A stretch of 64,000 bases of DNA from Bacteroidia bacterium (GCA_023151315.1 JAKLJE010000007.1:99041-163040), one strand, 5' to 3'; positions 51,309 to 60,779 are shown, numbered from the stretch's first letter. Notes: a model not told the origin generated them from the letters alone. Numbers and translations are program-made.

Positions 51309-53603
51309 ATGGCAAAACGCACCACACCTGCTCAGTCTGCAAAAAGCGGGAATAAAATATTCTCCCTTCCCGAGCTGCAATCTCAGGGATTGCTGTTCAT
51401 TCGTAACTTCTGGGTTCAGGCCGCTGTTGTATTCGCAGTGGCGTTCGGCTTTTATATCAACTCGTGGTCAAACAAGTATGCACTTGACGACGATATCGTA
51501 ATGCGTCAGAACATGTATGTACAGAAAGGATTTGCAGGCATTCCTGAAATACTTGGCAATGACGCATACAAGAGTTTCTATGAAAGCATGGGTGTTGACC
51601 AGCAGCTCGAAGGTGGACGTTACCGTCCGTTGTCCATTGTAACATTTGCAATTGAACAGCAATTGTTCGGAGAGAGAAAAGGTGCACGATTCGAAGAGGT
51701 TCGTGATTCACTGCTGGCCATGCAAAGCAAAGGTATTTCCGACATCGCAAGTCAGTCGCGCCTGATTGCAGAACGTGATCTGCTCGAAAAAGACATCAAA
51801 GACGATAACATGCGCATTGCAGTACATCGTCACATCATTCAGGTTCTCCTGTTTGCATTTTCACTGATTTTCGTACTGCGTTTTCTTCGTAATCATGTGT
51901 TCCGAAGCAATACGGATCTTGCATTTCTTTCTGTACTGCTCTTCGCTATTCACCCGATTCACACGGAAGTTGTTGCGAACGTAAAAAGTCGTGATGAAAT
52001 ATTCTCTCTGCTTTTCATCGTTCTCACGCTCGAATCATTCTTCCGCTACGATCTCTCCCGCAAACGCAACGACATGCTGCTGGGCATATTATATTTCGTC
52101 CTTGCGTTTCTCTCGAAAGAATATGCGATTGTTCTTGTGGCGTTGATTCCTGCCGGACTGATGATCTTCCACAAACGAAGCTTCAGCCAGCTGACTTCCG
52201 TTGCAGTTCCTATTGCAGCAGTGATGCTGATTTATGGCGCAATTCGCCTTGGTGTGAAAGAGGAAACTCCCGTAAAAACGAAAGCACAAATTGCGGCAGA
52301 AGAAAGAGCAAAAAAGAAAAGCGAAGATCCGCTCAATGCGCCTTACATGTATGCTAAAGGTCCGCAGGAAATGCTTTCAAAAATAAATCGCCTTGACGAT
52401 TACGTTTGGCTGCTGTTCTTCCCTGTTCCGCTTGCAGCTGATTATTCGTACCAGCATTTTCCATATTCGGATGCCAGCGATCCGGGGGTGTGGATTTCTC
52501 TGCTTGTAATGGGCGCAATGCTCTACGCCACTTATCGATTGTGGAAAGAAAAACATCCGCTGGCATTTGCAATGATTTTCTTCTTCGGGTTCTTTATGCT
52601 CATCAACAACCTCATCTTCGACATTGGTGCGACTATGGGAGAACGATTGATTTATCATTCTTCTCTCGGATTCTGCATGGTGCTGGCATGGGGAATTGTT
52701 TACGCCGCCAATTATGCCAAAGAAAATGCGAAGTATGCGGTAACTGCAACATTCATCGGGCTCATGATTCCTTGCGGCATCATTACTTTGGAACGGAATC
52801 TCGAATGGCACGATGATGAAACGCTTTTCATTGCGGATGTGCAGAAACACCCGAACAGCGCGTTGTGTAACGGTAATGCGGGAGCACGTTACATGGATCG
52901 AGGATTGAAGTTTCTTGTTGGTGATTCTGCAAACCAGGATTCTGTAAACTACTATGCAGACATAGCAATTGTATATCTGCAGAAGTCTGTTGACCTGCAT
53001 CCGCGTTACGCAAATGGCTGGCTGAATCTCGGCTTGTGTTATTACAACAAGAAAGATTATGCGAAAGCTTCTGCTGCGTGGCATCGCGTTTATCTCATCT
53101 TCCCTTCCAATCCGATTCTGCAAGGTTATGCACGCATGCTTCTCGCCCGTGCAAATGAATTTGCAGTGAAGAAAGATTACGACAACGCTTCGAAATTCTA
53201 TCAGTACGCTGTGTATGCATATCCTGCAGATAGTAAAATCTGGGCAGACTATGCAGGATCAAGTTTCATGGCTCGCAAATATGAAGTGGCGATGCACGCA
53301 TTTGATACGGCGTGGCAGAGAACTAATGATGCTGCAATAAAACAGAATCTGTCGCAAGGATATATGGCGGCCCGCTATAACGACAGCGTGCAGAAACTTT
53401 ACATCAATGATTCTGCAAATCCGAAATACAATTTCCTTGTTGCACAGGGAATCATCGGTTCTCCGGATTTCTATCCTGAAGCAAAACGACTGCTTAGCAA
53501 AGTACTTGCTGTAACACCGGAAGATCAGTCGGCTCGCAAACTTCTCGACAGTATCGGAAAGCTTGAGGAAAAGCAGAAGATCACGCCTGCGCCAATAAAA
53601 TAA
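51309..53603 (+). CDS. Polytopic membrane protein with C-terminal TPRs (TMTC/DUF1736-like)
   Basis: A 764-residue protein. The first helix is at about 34-52; about ten membrane segments run to about 480, with AIHPIHTEVVANVKSRDE as the signature of the TMTC-type family (GT-C glycosyltransferase-like fold), after which TPRs occupy about 520-760 (YANGWLNLGLCYYNKKDYAKA). In eukaryotes TMTC proteins are O-mannosyltransferases; a glycan-transfer role here is inference. A Lys-rich cytoplasmic or periplasmic loop lies at about 322-342. Confidence 0.8.
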   Translation: MAKRTTPAQSAKSGNKIFSLPELQSQGLLFIRNFWVQAAVVFAVAFGFYINSWSNKYALDDDIVMRQNMYVQKGFAGIPEILGNDAYKSFYESMGVDQQLEGGRYRPLSIVTFAIEQQLFGERKGARFEEVRDSLLAMQSKGISDIASQSRLIAERDLLEKDIKDDNMRIAVHRHIIQVLLFAFSLIFVLRFLRNHVFRSNTDLAFLSVLLFAIHPIHTEVVANVKSRDEIFSLLFIVLTLESFFRYDLSRKRNDMLLGILYFVLAFLSKEYAIVLVALIPAGLMIFHKRSFSQLTSVAVPIAAVMLIYGAIRLGVKEETPVKTKAQIAAEERAKKKSEDPLNAPYMYAKGPQEMLSKINRLDDYVWLLFFPVPLAADYSYQHFPYSDASDPGVWISLLVMGAMLYATYRLWKEKHPLAFAMIFFFGFFMLINNLIFDIGATMGERLIYHSSLGFCMVLAWGIVYAANYAKENAKYAVTATFIGLMIPCGIITLERNLEWHDDETLFIADVQKHPNSALCNGNAGARYMDRGLKFLVGDSANQDSVNYYADIAIVYLQKSVDLHPRYANGWLNLGLCYYNKKDYAKASAAWHRVYLIFPSNPILQGYARMLLARANEFAVKKDYDNASKFYQYAVYAYPADSKIWADYAGSSFMARKYEVAMHAFDTAWQRTNDAAIKQNLSQGYMAARYNDSVQKLYINDSANPKYNFLVAQGIIGSPDFYPEAKRLLSKVLAVTPEDQSARKLLDSIGKLEEKQKITPAPIK

Positions 53604-53706
53604 TCGGTGCTCATGCGCTTTAAATCAGGCGTTTACGACTTCACATAACATTTGATTGTTGAAAATTCTATAATGTTGCGGTAACCTCTGCCCTGATCAT
53701 TCCGTT

Positions 53707-53714
53707 ACATTTGT
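53707..53714 (+). promoter_or_regulatory. -7 promoter element of the 91-residue gene
   Basis: TACATTTG, a TAnnTTTG match, 16 nt before the ATG at 53731. Confidence 0.55.
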
Positions 53715-53730
53715 AACCGGTAAATTATCT

Positions 53731-54006
53731 ATGACACTCCGCGAGGATCTTCTTAAAAAGTACTTTGCTAAAGCCGAAATCGGTGGCACTATGAGCATCA
53801 ATGATCTACGTGATCGTGAGTTCAACGGAGAGCCGCTGAGTGCTGATGAACAAACTGCTTTGCGCAACTTTGATCGCTATCGGATTGATCAGCTCAATGG
53901 AATTACAAACGACCGCGAGTTCCACGAGCGCTATCGTCAGTTGCAGGTTATGGCTAACCTCGGCGACTGGCAGGACTTCCTGAATATCGAAGGAAGCAAT
54001 AACTGA
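53731..54006 (+). CDS. Conserved-looking small cytoplasmic protein of unknown function
   Basis: A 91-residue charged protein without signal peptide or membrane segment. MTLREDLLKKYFAKAEIGGTMS opens it; two predicted helices with FDRYRIDQLNG and HERYRQLQVMA follow. I do not recognise a family. It has its own -7 element 16 nt upstream and a terminator hairpin behind it, so it is a self-contained transcription unit, which supports it being real. Confidence 0.7.
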   Translation: MTLREDLLKKYFAKAEIGGTMSINDLRDREFNGEPLSADEQTALRNFDRYRIDQLNGITNDREFHERYRQLQVMANLGDWQDFLNIEGSNN

Positions 54007-54034
54007 TATTTCCCCTGCTTTTTCTTTGCCTAGT

Positions 54035-54067
54035 CTCTATCGTTCGACGATGGAGGCGTTTTATTTG
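54035..54067 (+). terminator. Rho-independent-like terminator
   Basis: CTCTATCG (54035-54042), loop TTCGA, CGATGGAG (54048-54055), then GCGTTTTATTT. The stem includes one G-T pair. Confidence 0.6.
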
Positions 54068-54125
54068 GGGGTGTTTGTGACTAGAGATCGGGTACTCGGG
54101 TATTCGGGACTTGGGACTCGGTATT

Positions 54126-54188
54126 CGGGCAATTGGGATTCGGGAACGTTTCAAAACGAATAAACGGTTCCCGATTCCCGAATGCCCG
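54126..54188. repeat. Long imperfect stem-loop between convergent genes
   Basis: Arms of 23-24 nt (54126-54148 and 54165-54188), built from GGGATTCGGGAACG against CGGTTCCCGATTCCC, enclose a 16-nt loop. Upstream (about 54088-54130) ATTCGGG/ACTCGG units recur in tandem. It does not share the TCAGGAC core of the RAYT-linked palindromes. Confidence 0.65.
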
Positions 54189-54197
54189 GAAACCGGT

Positions 54198-54716
54198 TTA
54201 GTGGTGATGCCCGCCCGGTCCGTGTACGTGACCGTGATCGAGTTCATCCTGCGTAGCTGTGCGCACGTCAAGAACTTCTCCTTCGAAATGCAGTTCTTTT
54301 CCTGCAAGCGGATGGTTGAAATCCATCTTCACATTGTTGATGCCGATCTCAATCACTTTGCCCCACAAACGGTGACCTTCATTGTCAACCATCGGAACAT
54401 TCTTGCCAACTGCAATCATCTCCGTATCCAACTTGCCTTTATCGTCAAGGAAGTTTTCAATCGGAAGATTCACTACGTGATCCAATTGATATTCGCCGTA
54501 TCCGCGTCCTGCTTCAATACGGAAATCGAATTTATCTCCCACTTTCTTACCTGCAAGATTGCTCTCGAAATCAGGGAGCAATTGTCCTGCGCCGATAAGG
54601 AAAACAAATGGTTCTTCAGTTGAAGTTTTCTCGATGGTGATTTCTGCTCCGCCATTGTCTCCCGGAACAGTAAGATGGTAATTCACCGACACCACCTGTT
54701 TTTCAGAAATAATCAT
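54198..54716 (-). CDS. slyD: SlyD-type FKBP peptidyl-prolyl isomerase
   Basis: A 172-residue FKBP-family isomerase started at the ATG at 54716 (the frame opens 19 codons earlier). MIISEKQVVSVNYHL, FLIGAGQLLPDFESNL, and the insert-in-flap region YGEYQLDHVVNLPIENF match SlyD. The C-terminus HGHVHGPGGHHH is a short His-rich metal-binding tail, as in SlyD of E. coli but shorter. It helps folding and, in some bacteria, nickel delivery. Confidence 0.88.
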   Translation of the reverse strand: MIISEKQVVSVNYHLTVPGDNGGAEITIEKTSTEEPFVFLIGAGQLLPDFESNLAGKKVGDKFDFRIEAGRGYGEYQLDHVVNLPIENFLDDKGKLDTEMIAVGKNVPMVDNEGHRLWGKVIEIGINNVKMDFNHPLAGKELHFEGEVLDVRTATQDELDHGHVHGPGGHHH

Positions 54717-54848
54717 TGAAATTTTTGTTGTAATGAGCGCGCAAGTTACGCAGAATCCTGTAGCGAAATTCATATTTGCATTGGTGAACGGATAATTCTA
54801 ATTTCACGTTCCGCAATACAGGCGGTATTTTTCAATCACCCCGTTTTT

Positions 54849-56006
54849 ATGCCAGAATTTAAAGGTTCTCTGAGTTCCAAATTACCAAGCGTCGGAACTA
54901 CCATTTTCACTGTAATGTCGAAAATGGCGGCGGAACACAATGCCATCAACCTCTCACAGGGATTTCCGGATTTTGATTGTCCACCCAAACTCGTGGAGCT
55001 TGTTAACAAAGCCATGAAAGCAGGAAACAATCAATATGCACCCATGCCCGGTATTCTGAAATTGCGTGAAATGATTGCTGAAAAAACAGAATCGTTGTAC
55101 GGGACTTCATACAATCCGGAGACTGAAATCACGGTTACCGCCGGAGCCACGCAGGCTATTTACACTGCAATTGCCGCTGTTATTCGTGAAGGTGACGAAG
55201 TAGTGATTTTCGAACCGGCATATGATTGCTACGCTCCTGCTATCGAGCTGAACGGAGGAAAACCTGTTTATGTTTCTCTCAAAGCACCTGAATATTCCGT
55301 TGACTGGAATGCAGTGAAGAAAGTGATTAATCACCGCACAAGGATGATCATCATCAATACACCTCACAATCCAACAGGTGCGATGATGAGCGCAGAAGAT
55401 CTGAAACAACTCGATAAACTCACAAAGAATTCAGATATCATCATTCTGTCCGACGAAGTGTATGAACACATTACTTTCGACGGCAGCAAACATGAAAGTG
55501 TTGCGCGCTATCCCGGACTCGCCTGTCGTAGTTTCATTGTTTCATCATTCGGAAAAACTTTTCATACTACCGGATGGAAGCTTGGATACTGTGTAGCACC
55601 AAAAGAACTCATGAACGAATTCCGCAAGGTGCATCAGTTTCTCGTTTTCTCATGCAATACGCCTATGCAAATCGCGTGTGCCGAATTCCTAAATGATAAA
55701 TCGCACTATCTGGAGCTCGGACAGTTTTATCAGGAAAAACGCGACTTCTTTGCGCGACACATCAGCAGTTCCCGCTTCAAATTTTCTCCGGCTGCCGGTA
55801 CATATTTCCAGCTTCTGCAATACAACGGAATTTCAGAAGAGAAAGATACCGATTATGCAGTGCGTCTGATTAAAGAAGCCGGGGTTGCATCAATCCCGAT
55901 TTCAGTGTTTTATCATAAACCGGTTTACGATTCCATGTTGCGCTTCTGCTTCGCCAAGAAGAATGAAACGCTGGAAAAAGCCGCTGAGATTCTTTGCAAA
56001 GTGTAA
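54849..56006 (+). CDS. Methionine/aromatic aminotransferase (YbdL-like)
   Basis: A 385-residue class I/II PLP aminotransferase. INLSQGFPDFDCP, NTPHNPTGAMMS and SSFGKTFHTTGWKLGY (PLP lysine in SFGKTF) identify the kynurenine/methionine aminotransferase branch to which E. coli YbdL belongs. It would transaminate methionine or glutamine-type substrates. The nitrilase-family gene starts 11 nt downstream; this pairing is the basis for assigning the keto-acid amide route. Confidence 0.9.
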   Translation: MPEFKGSLSSKLPSVGTTIFTVMSKMAAEHNAINLSQGFPDFDCPPKLVELVNKAMKAGNNQYAPMPGILKLREMIAEKTESLYGTSYNPETEITVTAGATQAIYTAIAAVIREGDEVVIFEPAYDCYAPAIELNGGKPVYVSLKAPEYSVDWNAVKKVINHRTRMIIINTPHNPTGAMMSAEDLKQLDKLTKNSDIIILSDEVYEHITFDGSKHESVARYPGLACRSFIVSSFGKTFHTTGWKLGYCVAPKELMNEFRKVHQFLVFSCNTPMQIACAEFLNDKSHYLELGQFYQEKRDFFARHISSSRFKFSPAAGTYFQLLQYNGISEEKDTDYAVRLIKEAGVASIPISVFYHKPVYDSMLRFCFAKKNETLEKAAEILCKV

Positions 56007-56017
56007 CAGAATACAAA

Positions 56018-56836
56018 ATGAAGCTCATGCAAACACCATCACTTTCCATTGCTGCACTGCAAACTTCTCTTCACTGGGAAGATCAGCAGAAAAATCTGCA
56101 TCATATCAATGAGAAGCTGCGTGTTTTCGAAGAGCCTTGTGATGTGATGATTCTTCCTGAAATGTTCTCCACAGGTTTCTCCATGTCGCCGGAAAAATTT
56201 GCAGAAGAACCAACCGGACCAACTTTGCAATGGATGAAAGAGCTGGCTGCGAAAAAAAATTATGCGGTTACAGGCAGCTTCATTGTAAATGACAATGGCA
56301 AATACCATAATCGTCTGCATTGGGTAAATCCTGACGGAACGCATCAACATTACGACAAACGCCATTTGTTTCGCATGGCGGGAGAGGACCGTCACTATAC
56401 AGCGGGGAATGACAAACTTATTGTTGAATACAAAGGTTGGAAGATATGTCCTTTGGTGTGTTATGATCTGCGCTTTCCTGTTTGGAGCAGAAATAAATCC
56501 GCGATCCGTGAAGACAAACGCGAATATGATTACGATCTGTTGATCTACGTTGCCAACTGGCCGGAGCGTCGCTCTTATGCCTGGAAAACTTTGCTTGCTG
56601 CAAGAGCTATTGAGAATCTCTCATATGTGGCAGGAGCAAATCGCATCGGCAACGACGGAAACTTCATTTATCACAGCGGAGATTCGGCGATTTACAACTT
56701 CCGGGGTGAGATCATAACATCTGCACTCATTTCAACGGAAGAAGTCATTTACACTTCTATTTCCAAACAGGAACTGGATGATTTCAGAAAGGCGTTTCCT
56801 GCAGGCGCTGATGCAGATGATTTCGAACTCAAGTAA
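56018..56836 (+). CDS. Omega-amidase (nitrilase superfamily, YafV-like)
   Basis: A 272-residue carbon-nitrogen hydrolase. The catalytic triad is visible: Glu in ILPEMFSTGFSM, Lys in YDKRHLF and Cys in PLVCYDLRFPVWSR. YafV/omega-amidases hydrolyse alpha-ketoglutaramate or ketosuccinamate made by glutamine or asparagine transamination; next to a methionine aminotransferase this suggests salvage of 2-oxo-4-methylthiobutanoate with glutamine as amino donor. Start ATG 56018 follows the aminotransferase stop by 11 nt; ATG 56027 is an alternative. Confidence 0.9.
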   Translation: MKLMQTPSLSIAALQTSLHWEDQQKNLHHINEKLRVFEEPCDVMILPEMFSTGFSMSPEKFAEEPTGPTLQWMKELAAKKNYAVTGSFIVNDNGKYHNRLHWVNPDGTHQHYDKRHLFRMAGEDRHYTAGNDKLIVEYKGWKICPLVCYDLRFPVWSRNKSAIREDKREYDYDLLIYVANWPERRSYAWKTLLAARAIENLSYVAGANRIGNDGNFIYHSGDSAIYNFRGEIITSALISTEEVIYTSISKQELDDFRKAFPAGADADDFELK

Positions 56837-58444
56837 TCACTGCATATCCCAAACCACATCAGTGTCCCAACCTGCGCGCATACGTATTAAAGCAGGATAA
56901 AACAGTACTTTCTCCGGTTGCTGTTTGAGTGCATAACTGCCCGGCGTCCATTTGCCGTTACCGTCAGCATCTTCTACCAGACGTACACTATAGTAGCCTG
57001 ATGTGAGCAAAGCGAAACGATATGTTCCACCTTTGCTGATCACTGTATCGCGCACAGGGCGCCCCTTATCATCGTTCAGTTCAAGAACGAAATTACCTTT
57101 CAATGAAACAGGGAGCGTAATAGAGAGATTTCCAAACTGTCGTAACGGTTGAACCGTGAAAGTAAAACGCAGAGTGTCGTTCTTCTGACCGTACCAATCC
57201 GTTATCGCTCCGGGAAGCAGCAGTATAGAATAACTGCTGTCTTCTTCAGGGACGAAAACTGCTGTAATAGTTCTCTTATCCGCTGACAAGTTCAGTTTTG
57301 CATTCAAAGTATCGTTGCGCTTTCGGATCAGCACTTTGTCAGGATTAATGTTGCGCACCGGATTAGAAGAATGCAGTTCAAACATTCCGCCGGGAACCAG
57401 CTTACCACCGGGAGTATTCGACATTAATAACAATTTACGCACCTCGTTACCACCTCCGCGACCTGAAGATGTTTCGCGCAGCTTCAATTCAAAATCTGCG
57501 GAATCAACAACTGCTCCGTTATCGGTTATCAGAATACGAACCGAGTCCAGCAACACCTTACTGAGCCAGATGTTGATAGTGTCACCCTTATCTCCATAAT
57601 CCACGAATGGTTCCATTCCGGAAGGTAGTGCAGGTACGAAGCGCACCTGCGGATTGTTCATCGGCATAGCGTAAGTAAAACGGTATCGGTCCGGCGACAT
57701 CTGCGCTGCAGATAAACGCTGTTGTTTGATAAAACGCGATTTGAACATGCGGAACCGCAAAGAATCACGTGATGCATTCAGATGAAGCAGTGTGTCGGAA
57801 AATGCGATACGCTCTTCACGTGAGTTGTACAGGTAATCTTCGCCTTCATCGGCGAGCATGAAAATCTTGTAATCAGCTGCCGCAAGATTATTCAATGTAA
57901 ACTTTCCTGCATCATCCGTACGGGTGTAGTAATACGGCTTCTCTTTGTGCGGAACGCTGTCTCCGGTATTGCGGTAAAGCATCACCAGCACATTTTTCTC
58001 AGGCCCTCCTGTGTATGCGTTGTTGACTTGTCCCTCACACGAAATGGAATCAATCACCGGTCCGGTTGAAAACACATAACGGAAATTATTCAGCACATTG
58101 TTTTCGGTGATGTCGCGTATCGACTTTCCGAAACTGATTGTGTACGTTGTATTCTCTTCAAGCGTGTCTTTAAATTCGATAACAATATCCTTCTTGCGTA
58201 TTGTGATTTCAGGCTTACGCTTTACTGACGGAGAAATAACGAGTTGCTTGTTCAGGTCGCTGAGAGTGACGTATTCATCAAAACGAATAACGATTTTATT
58301 GCCCTTGAAATTGGTTGCTGCGCTGTCGGGCATATACGCAACAACACGCGGAGGTTGAATGTCTTTATCGCCACCGTTAGGTGTTACCACTTGCGCGCAA
58401 GTAGCCAGCATCACCGCAATTATGAGCAACAAAAGGCTACGCAT
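56837..58444 (-). CDS. Lipoprotein with SbsA-type Ig-like domain
   Basis: A 535-residue lipoprotein started at the ATG at 58444: MRSLLLLIIAVMLATCAQ with lipobox Cys16. The first domain is a Big_5/SbsA Ig-like fold (PPRVVAYMPDSAATNF; KIVIRFDEYVTLSDL), then a carboxypeptidase-regulatory-like strand set and a C-terminal beta region (GYYSVRLVEDADGNGKWTPG). It is a common Bacteroidota surface protein type of unknown role. It overlaps the fRMsr gene by 8 nt and abuts the amidase gene stop without spacer. Confidence 0.82.
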   Translation of the reverse strand: MRSLLLLIIAVMLATCAQVVTPNGGDKDIQPPRVVAYMPDSAATNFKGNKIVIRFDEYVTLSDLNKQLVISPSVKRKPEITIRKKDIVIEFKDTLEENTTYTISFGKSIRDITENNVLNNFRYVFSTGPVIDSISCEGQVNNAYTGGPEKNVLVMLYRNTGDSVPHKEKPYYYTRTDDAGKFTLNNLAAADYKIFMLADEGEDYLYNSREERIAFSDTLLHLNASRDSLRFRMFKSRFIKQQRLSAAQMSPDRYRFTYAMPMNNPQVRFVPALPSGMEPFVDYGDKGDTINIWLSKVLLDSVRILITDNGAVVDSADFELKLRETSSGRGGGNEVRKLLLMSNTPGGKLVPGGMFELHSSNPVRNINPDKVLIRKRNDTLNAKLNLSADKRTITAVFVPEEDSSYSILLLPGAITDWYGQKNDTLRFTFTVQPLRQFGNLSITLPVSLKGNFVLELNDDKGRPVRDTVISKGGTYRFALLTSGYYSVRLVEDADGNGKWTPGSYALKQQPEKVLFYPALIRMRAGWDTDVVWDMQ

Positions 58445-58934
58445 GATGTGTGAAAATTGATTTACCCACCCAATCGCAAAGTTGTTCCAACGCAAACTGA
58501 TCAGCTGTGTCAAAATCGTTAACGCTGTTGCTGTCGACATCGAGGACTGCAATCACATCGCCGTTGCCATTGAATACAGGCACTACAATTTCAGATTTGC
58601 TTTCGCTGCTGCAGGCAATATGTCCGGGGAACTGTTCTACATCCGGAACAAGAAGTGTTTTCTTTTCTTTCCAGGAAGAACCGCACACGCCGCGACCGAA
58701 AGCAATGCGTGTACATGCAATCGGACCTTGAAACGGCCCGAGGACCAATTCATTTTCGCGCACAATGTAAAATCCAACCCAAAAAAATCCGAAAGTCTGT
58801 TTCAATGCAGCTGCAACATTGGCAAGGTTGGCTGTAATATCGTTTTCACCTTCACACAAGGCATGAATTTGCGGCAGCAACGACGAATAACGTTCAGCTT
58901 TGCTTGTTCCTGTGATGTGAATGGATTCGGCCAT
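58437..58934 (-). CDS. msrC: Free methionine (R)-sulfoxide reductase (GAF domain)
   Basis: A 165-residue GAF-fold enzyme reducing free methionine-R-sulfoxide. The family's three cysteines are present in the order expected (ACTRIAFGRGVCGSSW and HIACSSESKSEIVVP), with FWVGFYIV and VLDVDSNSVNDFD flanking. It is a repair enzyme for free methionine, matching the methionine-related pair on the other side of the lipoprotein gene. It overlaps that gene by 8 nt. Confidence 0.9.
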   Translation of the reverse strand: MAESIHITGTSKAERYSSLLPQIHALCEGENDITANLANVAAALKQTFGFFWVGFYIVRENELVLGPFQGPIACTRIAFGRGVCGSSWKEKKTLLVPDVEQFPGHIACSSESKSEIVVPVFNGNGDVIAVLDVDSNSVNDFDTADQFALEQLCDWVGKSIFTHHA

Positions 58935-58962
58935 AACGGCTGCAAAGATCGGAGATTATGTC

Positions 58963-59673
58963 TTACTGTCGAGCAGCAGCAAGTGAAACAATGCTAACAG
59001 TAGTTCCGGGAACGCCCAGCAAAGGCAAAGCACATGCTTCAATAGTGGCTCCGGTTGTTACAACATCATCAACAAGGATAATGTGCTTCCCTTCCACGCG
59101 CTTTTTGATGCGAACTCCAAAGACTTCACCTACATTGTCCCAACGTTGCTCACGGTTTTTACGAGTCTGAGAAGTCGTTGCCTTCACGCGCATAAGTACA
59201 TTTTCGTACATGGGAATTCCCATCGCATCTGCGAGTCCGCGACCGAAACACGCCGCCTGATTGTAACCTCTGGAAGCCAATTTACTTTCGTGCAACGGAA
59301 CAGGGAGAACCATATCCGCTGTTAAAAATGGTGAAATATCGCGCAAAACAGAGCCATAGAGCTGTCCTGCTGCAATACCGGCATCTTTCCTGCCGTTGTA
59401 TTTGAGGTTATGAACCAGTTCCTGCACTTTTCCCGAAGCGGAAAAAACGAAAGCGGCTCCGGCCGCCCGTACCGGAATACGTCCCCAGAACGTGCGTATG
59501 AGCGGGTTATTCTCCGGATTGAGCTCATCATAGCTTCTTGGAAGTTCCTGTTCACAGGCAATACAGAAACCCGTTTCCGCGTGCAGAAGATGCCCGTTGC
59601 AAACAACACAGAGATTCGGGTAAATCACCCCGACAAAATCACGCGTAAGCGTCTTTAATTTCTCGGCAAGCAT
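58963..59673 (-). CDS. comF: ComF-family phosphoribosyltransferase-like protein
   Basis: A 236-residue ComF-like protein. The N-terminal zinc ribbon is CVVCNGHLLHAETGFCIAC (two CxxC pairs), and the PRTase PRPP loop is ILVDDVVTTGATIEAC; the middle MVLPVPLHESKLASRGYNQA is diagnostic. ComF proteins act in DNA uptake or processing (with helicase-type partners). It overlaps nothing and is divergent from the coiled-coil gene. Confidence 0.9.
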   Translation of the reverse strand: MLAEKLKTLTRDFVGVIYPNLCVVCNGHLLHAETGFCIACEQELPRSYDELNPENNPLIRTFWGRIPVRAAGAAFVFSASGKVQELVHNLKYNGRKDAGIAAGQLYGSVLRDISPFLTADMVLPVPLHESKLASRGYNQAACFGRGLADAMGIPMYENVLMRVKATTSQTRKNREQRWDNVGEVFGVRIKKRVEGKHIILVDDVVTTGATIEACALPLLGVPGTTVSIVSLAAARQ

Positions 59674-59680
59674 AAATGAT

Positions 59681-59688
59681 TAATTTTG
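59681..59688 (+). promoter_or_regulatory. -7 promoter element of the coiled-coil gene
   Basis: TAATTTTG matches TAnnTTTG, 44 nt before the ATG at 59733. Confidence 0.4.
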
Positions 59689-59732
59689 CAGCGGATTCAA
59701 TCCCTATAAAGAAAAAGAATATTCACGAAGAT

Positions 59733-60671
59733 ATGAGCGATCAACCGAATAACCAGAACTCCGGAAACAGAAAACTTCACGCCATTTACCTGGTGATCAT
59801 TTTCCTGCTTGGAGGATTGTGCATTTTTCTCAGTTTCCAGTACCGCGAATTGAAAGTGATTGTTGCTGAACGCGAAATCACAATCAATCAGGTGATCAAC
59901 GAAAGAGAAGATGTGAAAAGTGATCTCGAAGATCTGAAGGCGCAGTATGCGGAACTTCAAACCACAGATGCTGCTCTGAATGCTGAACTCACGGCAAAGC
60001 GTGCGTATATCGATTCACTTCTCGTTGAAGCTGAAAAGCACAAAGGAGATAAATTCATCATAGCGAAATTGAAGAAGGAAACGCAGACACTTCGTGAAAT
60101 CATGAAGGGTTATATCGTTACCATCGATTCACTGAACACACTTAACAACACTTTGCGCGCTGAAAAGCAGCAAGTACTCAGCGAACTCGACAACGAGAAA
60201 TCCAAAGTGCAGAATGTTACCAGCGAGAAAGAAGCACTTCAGGGTCGTATCGATAAAGCTGCATTGCTGTCCACACTCAATGTAAAAGCAATGGGTGTGA
60301 ACAAGTCGCGCAACGGCAAAAAAGAATCTGAAACCACTAAAGCCAGCAAAACCGATCGCATAAAAGTTGCGTTTGATATTGCTGATAACGACCTCACCAA
60401 ACCGGGCGCACACACGATTTATATTCGCGTGATGACTCCGGACGGTAAAGAGTTGACGAAGTCTGAAGATCCGGACCACCAGTTCACCTGGGGAAACAAT
60501 CGCGGATTCTTCGCCGGCAAACGCACCATCGATTACCAGAATCAGCCGATGTCGGTGCTCGTTTATTGCGACAAAGCGCGTGAAGAAGATGAGTTTCTTC
60601 CCGGGTTGTACCGCATAGAAATCTGCTGCGACAACGCGATTATCGGCGAGACTACTCTTACATTACAGTAG
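59733..60671 (+). CDS. Membrane-anchored coiled-coil protein of unknown function
   Basis: A 312-residue protein started at the ATG at 59733 (the frame opens 19 codons earlier, into the -7 element). A membrane helix at about 18-38 follows a short cytoplasmic tail (MSDQPNNQNSGN); residues 40-185 form a long coiled coil (heptads around EREDVKSDLEDLKAQYAEL), and the C-terminal ~100 residues are a compact beta-rich domain (HTIYIRVMTPDGKELTKSED; YRIEICCDNAIIGETTL). Similar proteins occur across Bacteroidota; no function assigned. Confidence 0.7.
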   Translation: MSDQPNNQNSGNRKLHAIYLVIIFLLGGLCIFLSFQYRELKVIVAEREITINQVINEREDVKSDLEDLKAQYAELQTTDAALNAELTAKRAYIDSLLVEAEKHKGDKFIIAKLKKETQTLREIMKGYIVTIDSLNTLNNTLRAEKQQVLSELDNEKSKVQNVTSEKEALQGRIDKAALLSTLNVKAMGVNKSRNGKKESETTKASKTDRIKVAFDIADNDLTKPGAHTIYIRVMTPDGKELTKSEDPDHQFTWGNNRGFFAGKRTIDYQNQPMSVLVYCDKAREEDEFLPGLYRIEICCDNAIIGETTLTLQ

Positions 60672-60779
60672 GACGGAATTTTCGGTTTCAATCATTTTTT
60701 TTAATAGTTGCTGCAATCGCTTTTGCAGCAGACTGTTTGGGTGCATTGGAACAAGCTCCTACTTCTCTACCTTTACCGA

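Noticed and set aside
52377-53123. 248-codon minus-strand frame inside the TMTC-like gene
   Set aside because: Antisense shadow of a clear membrane/TPR coding sequence; composition is unlike a real protein.
54111-54623. 170-codon plus-strand frame across the slyD gene
   Set aside because: Antisense to a recognised SlyD and starts within the hairpin repeat region.
58482-58997. 171-codon plus-strand frame across the fRMsr gene
   Set aside because: Antisense shadow of a recognised enzyme with conserved cysteines.
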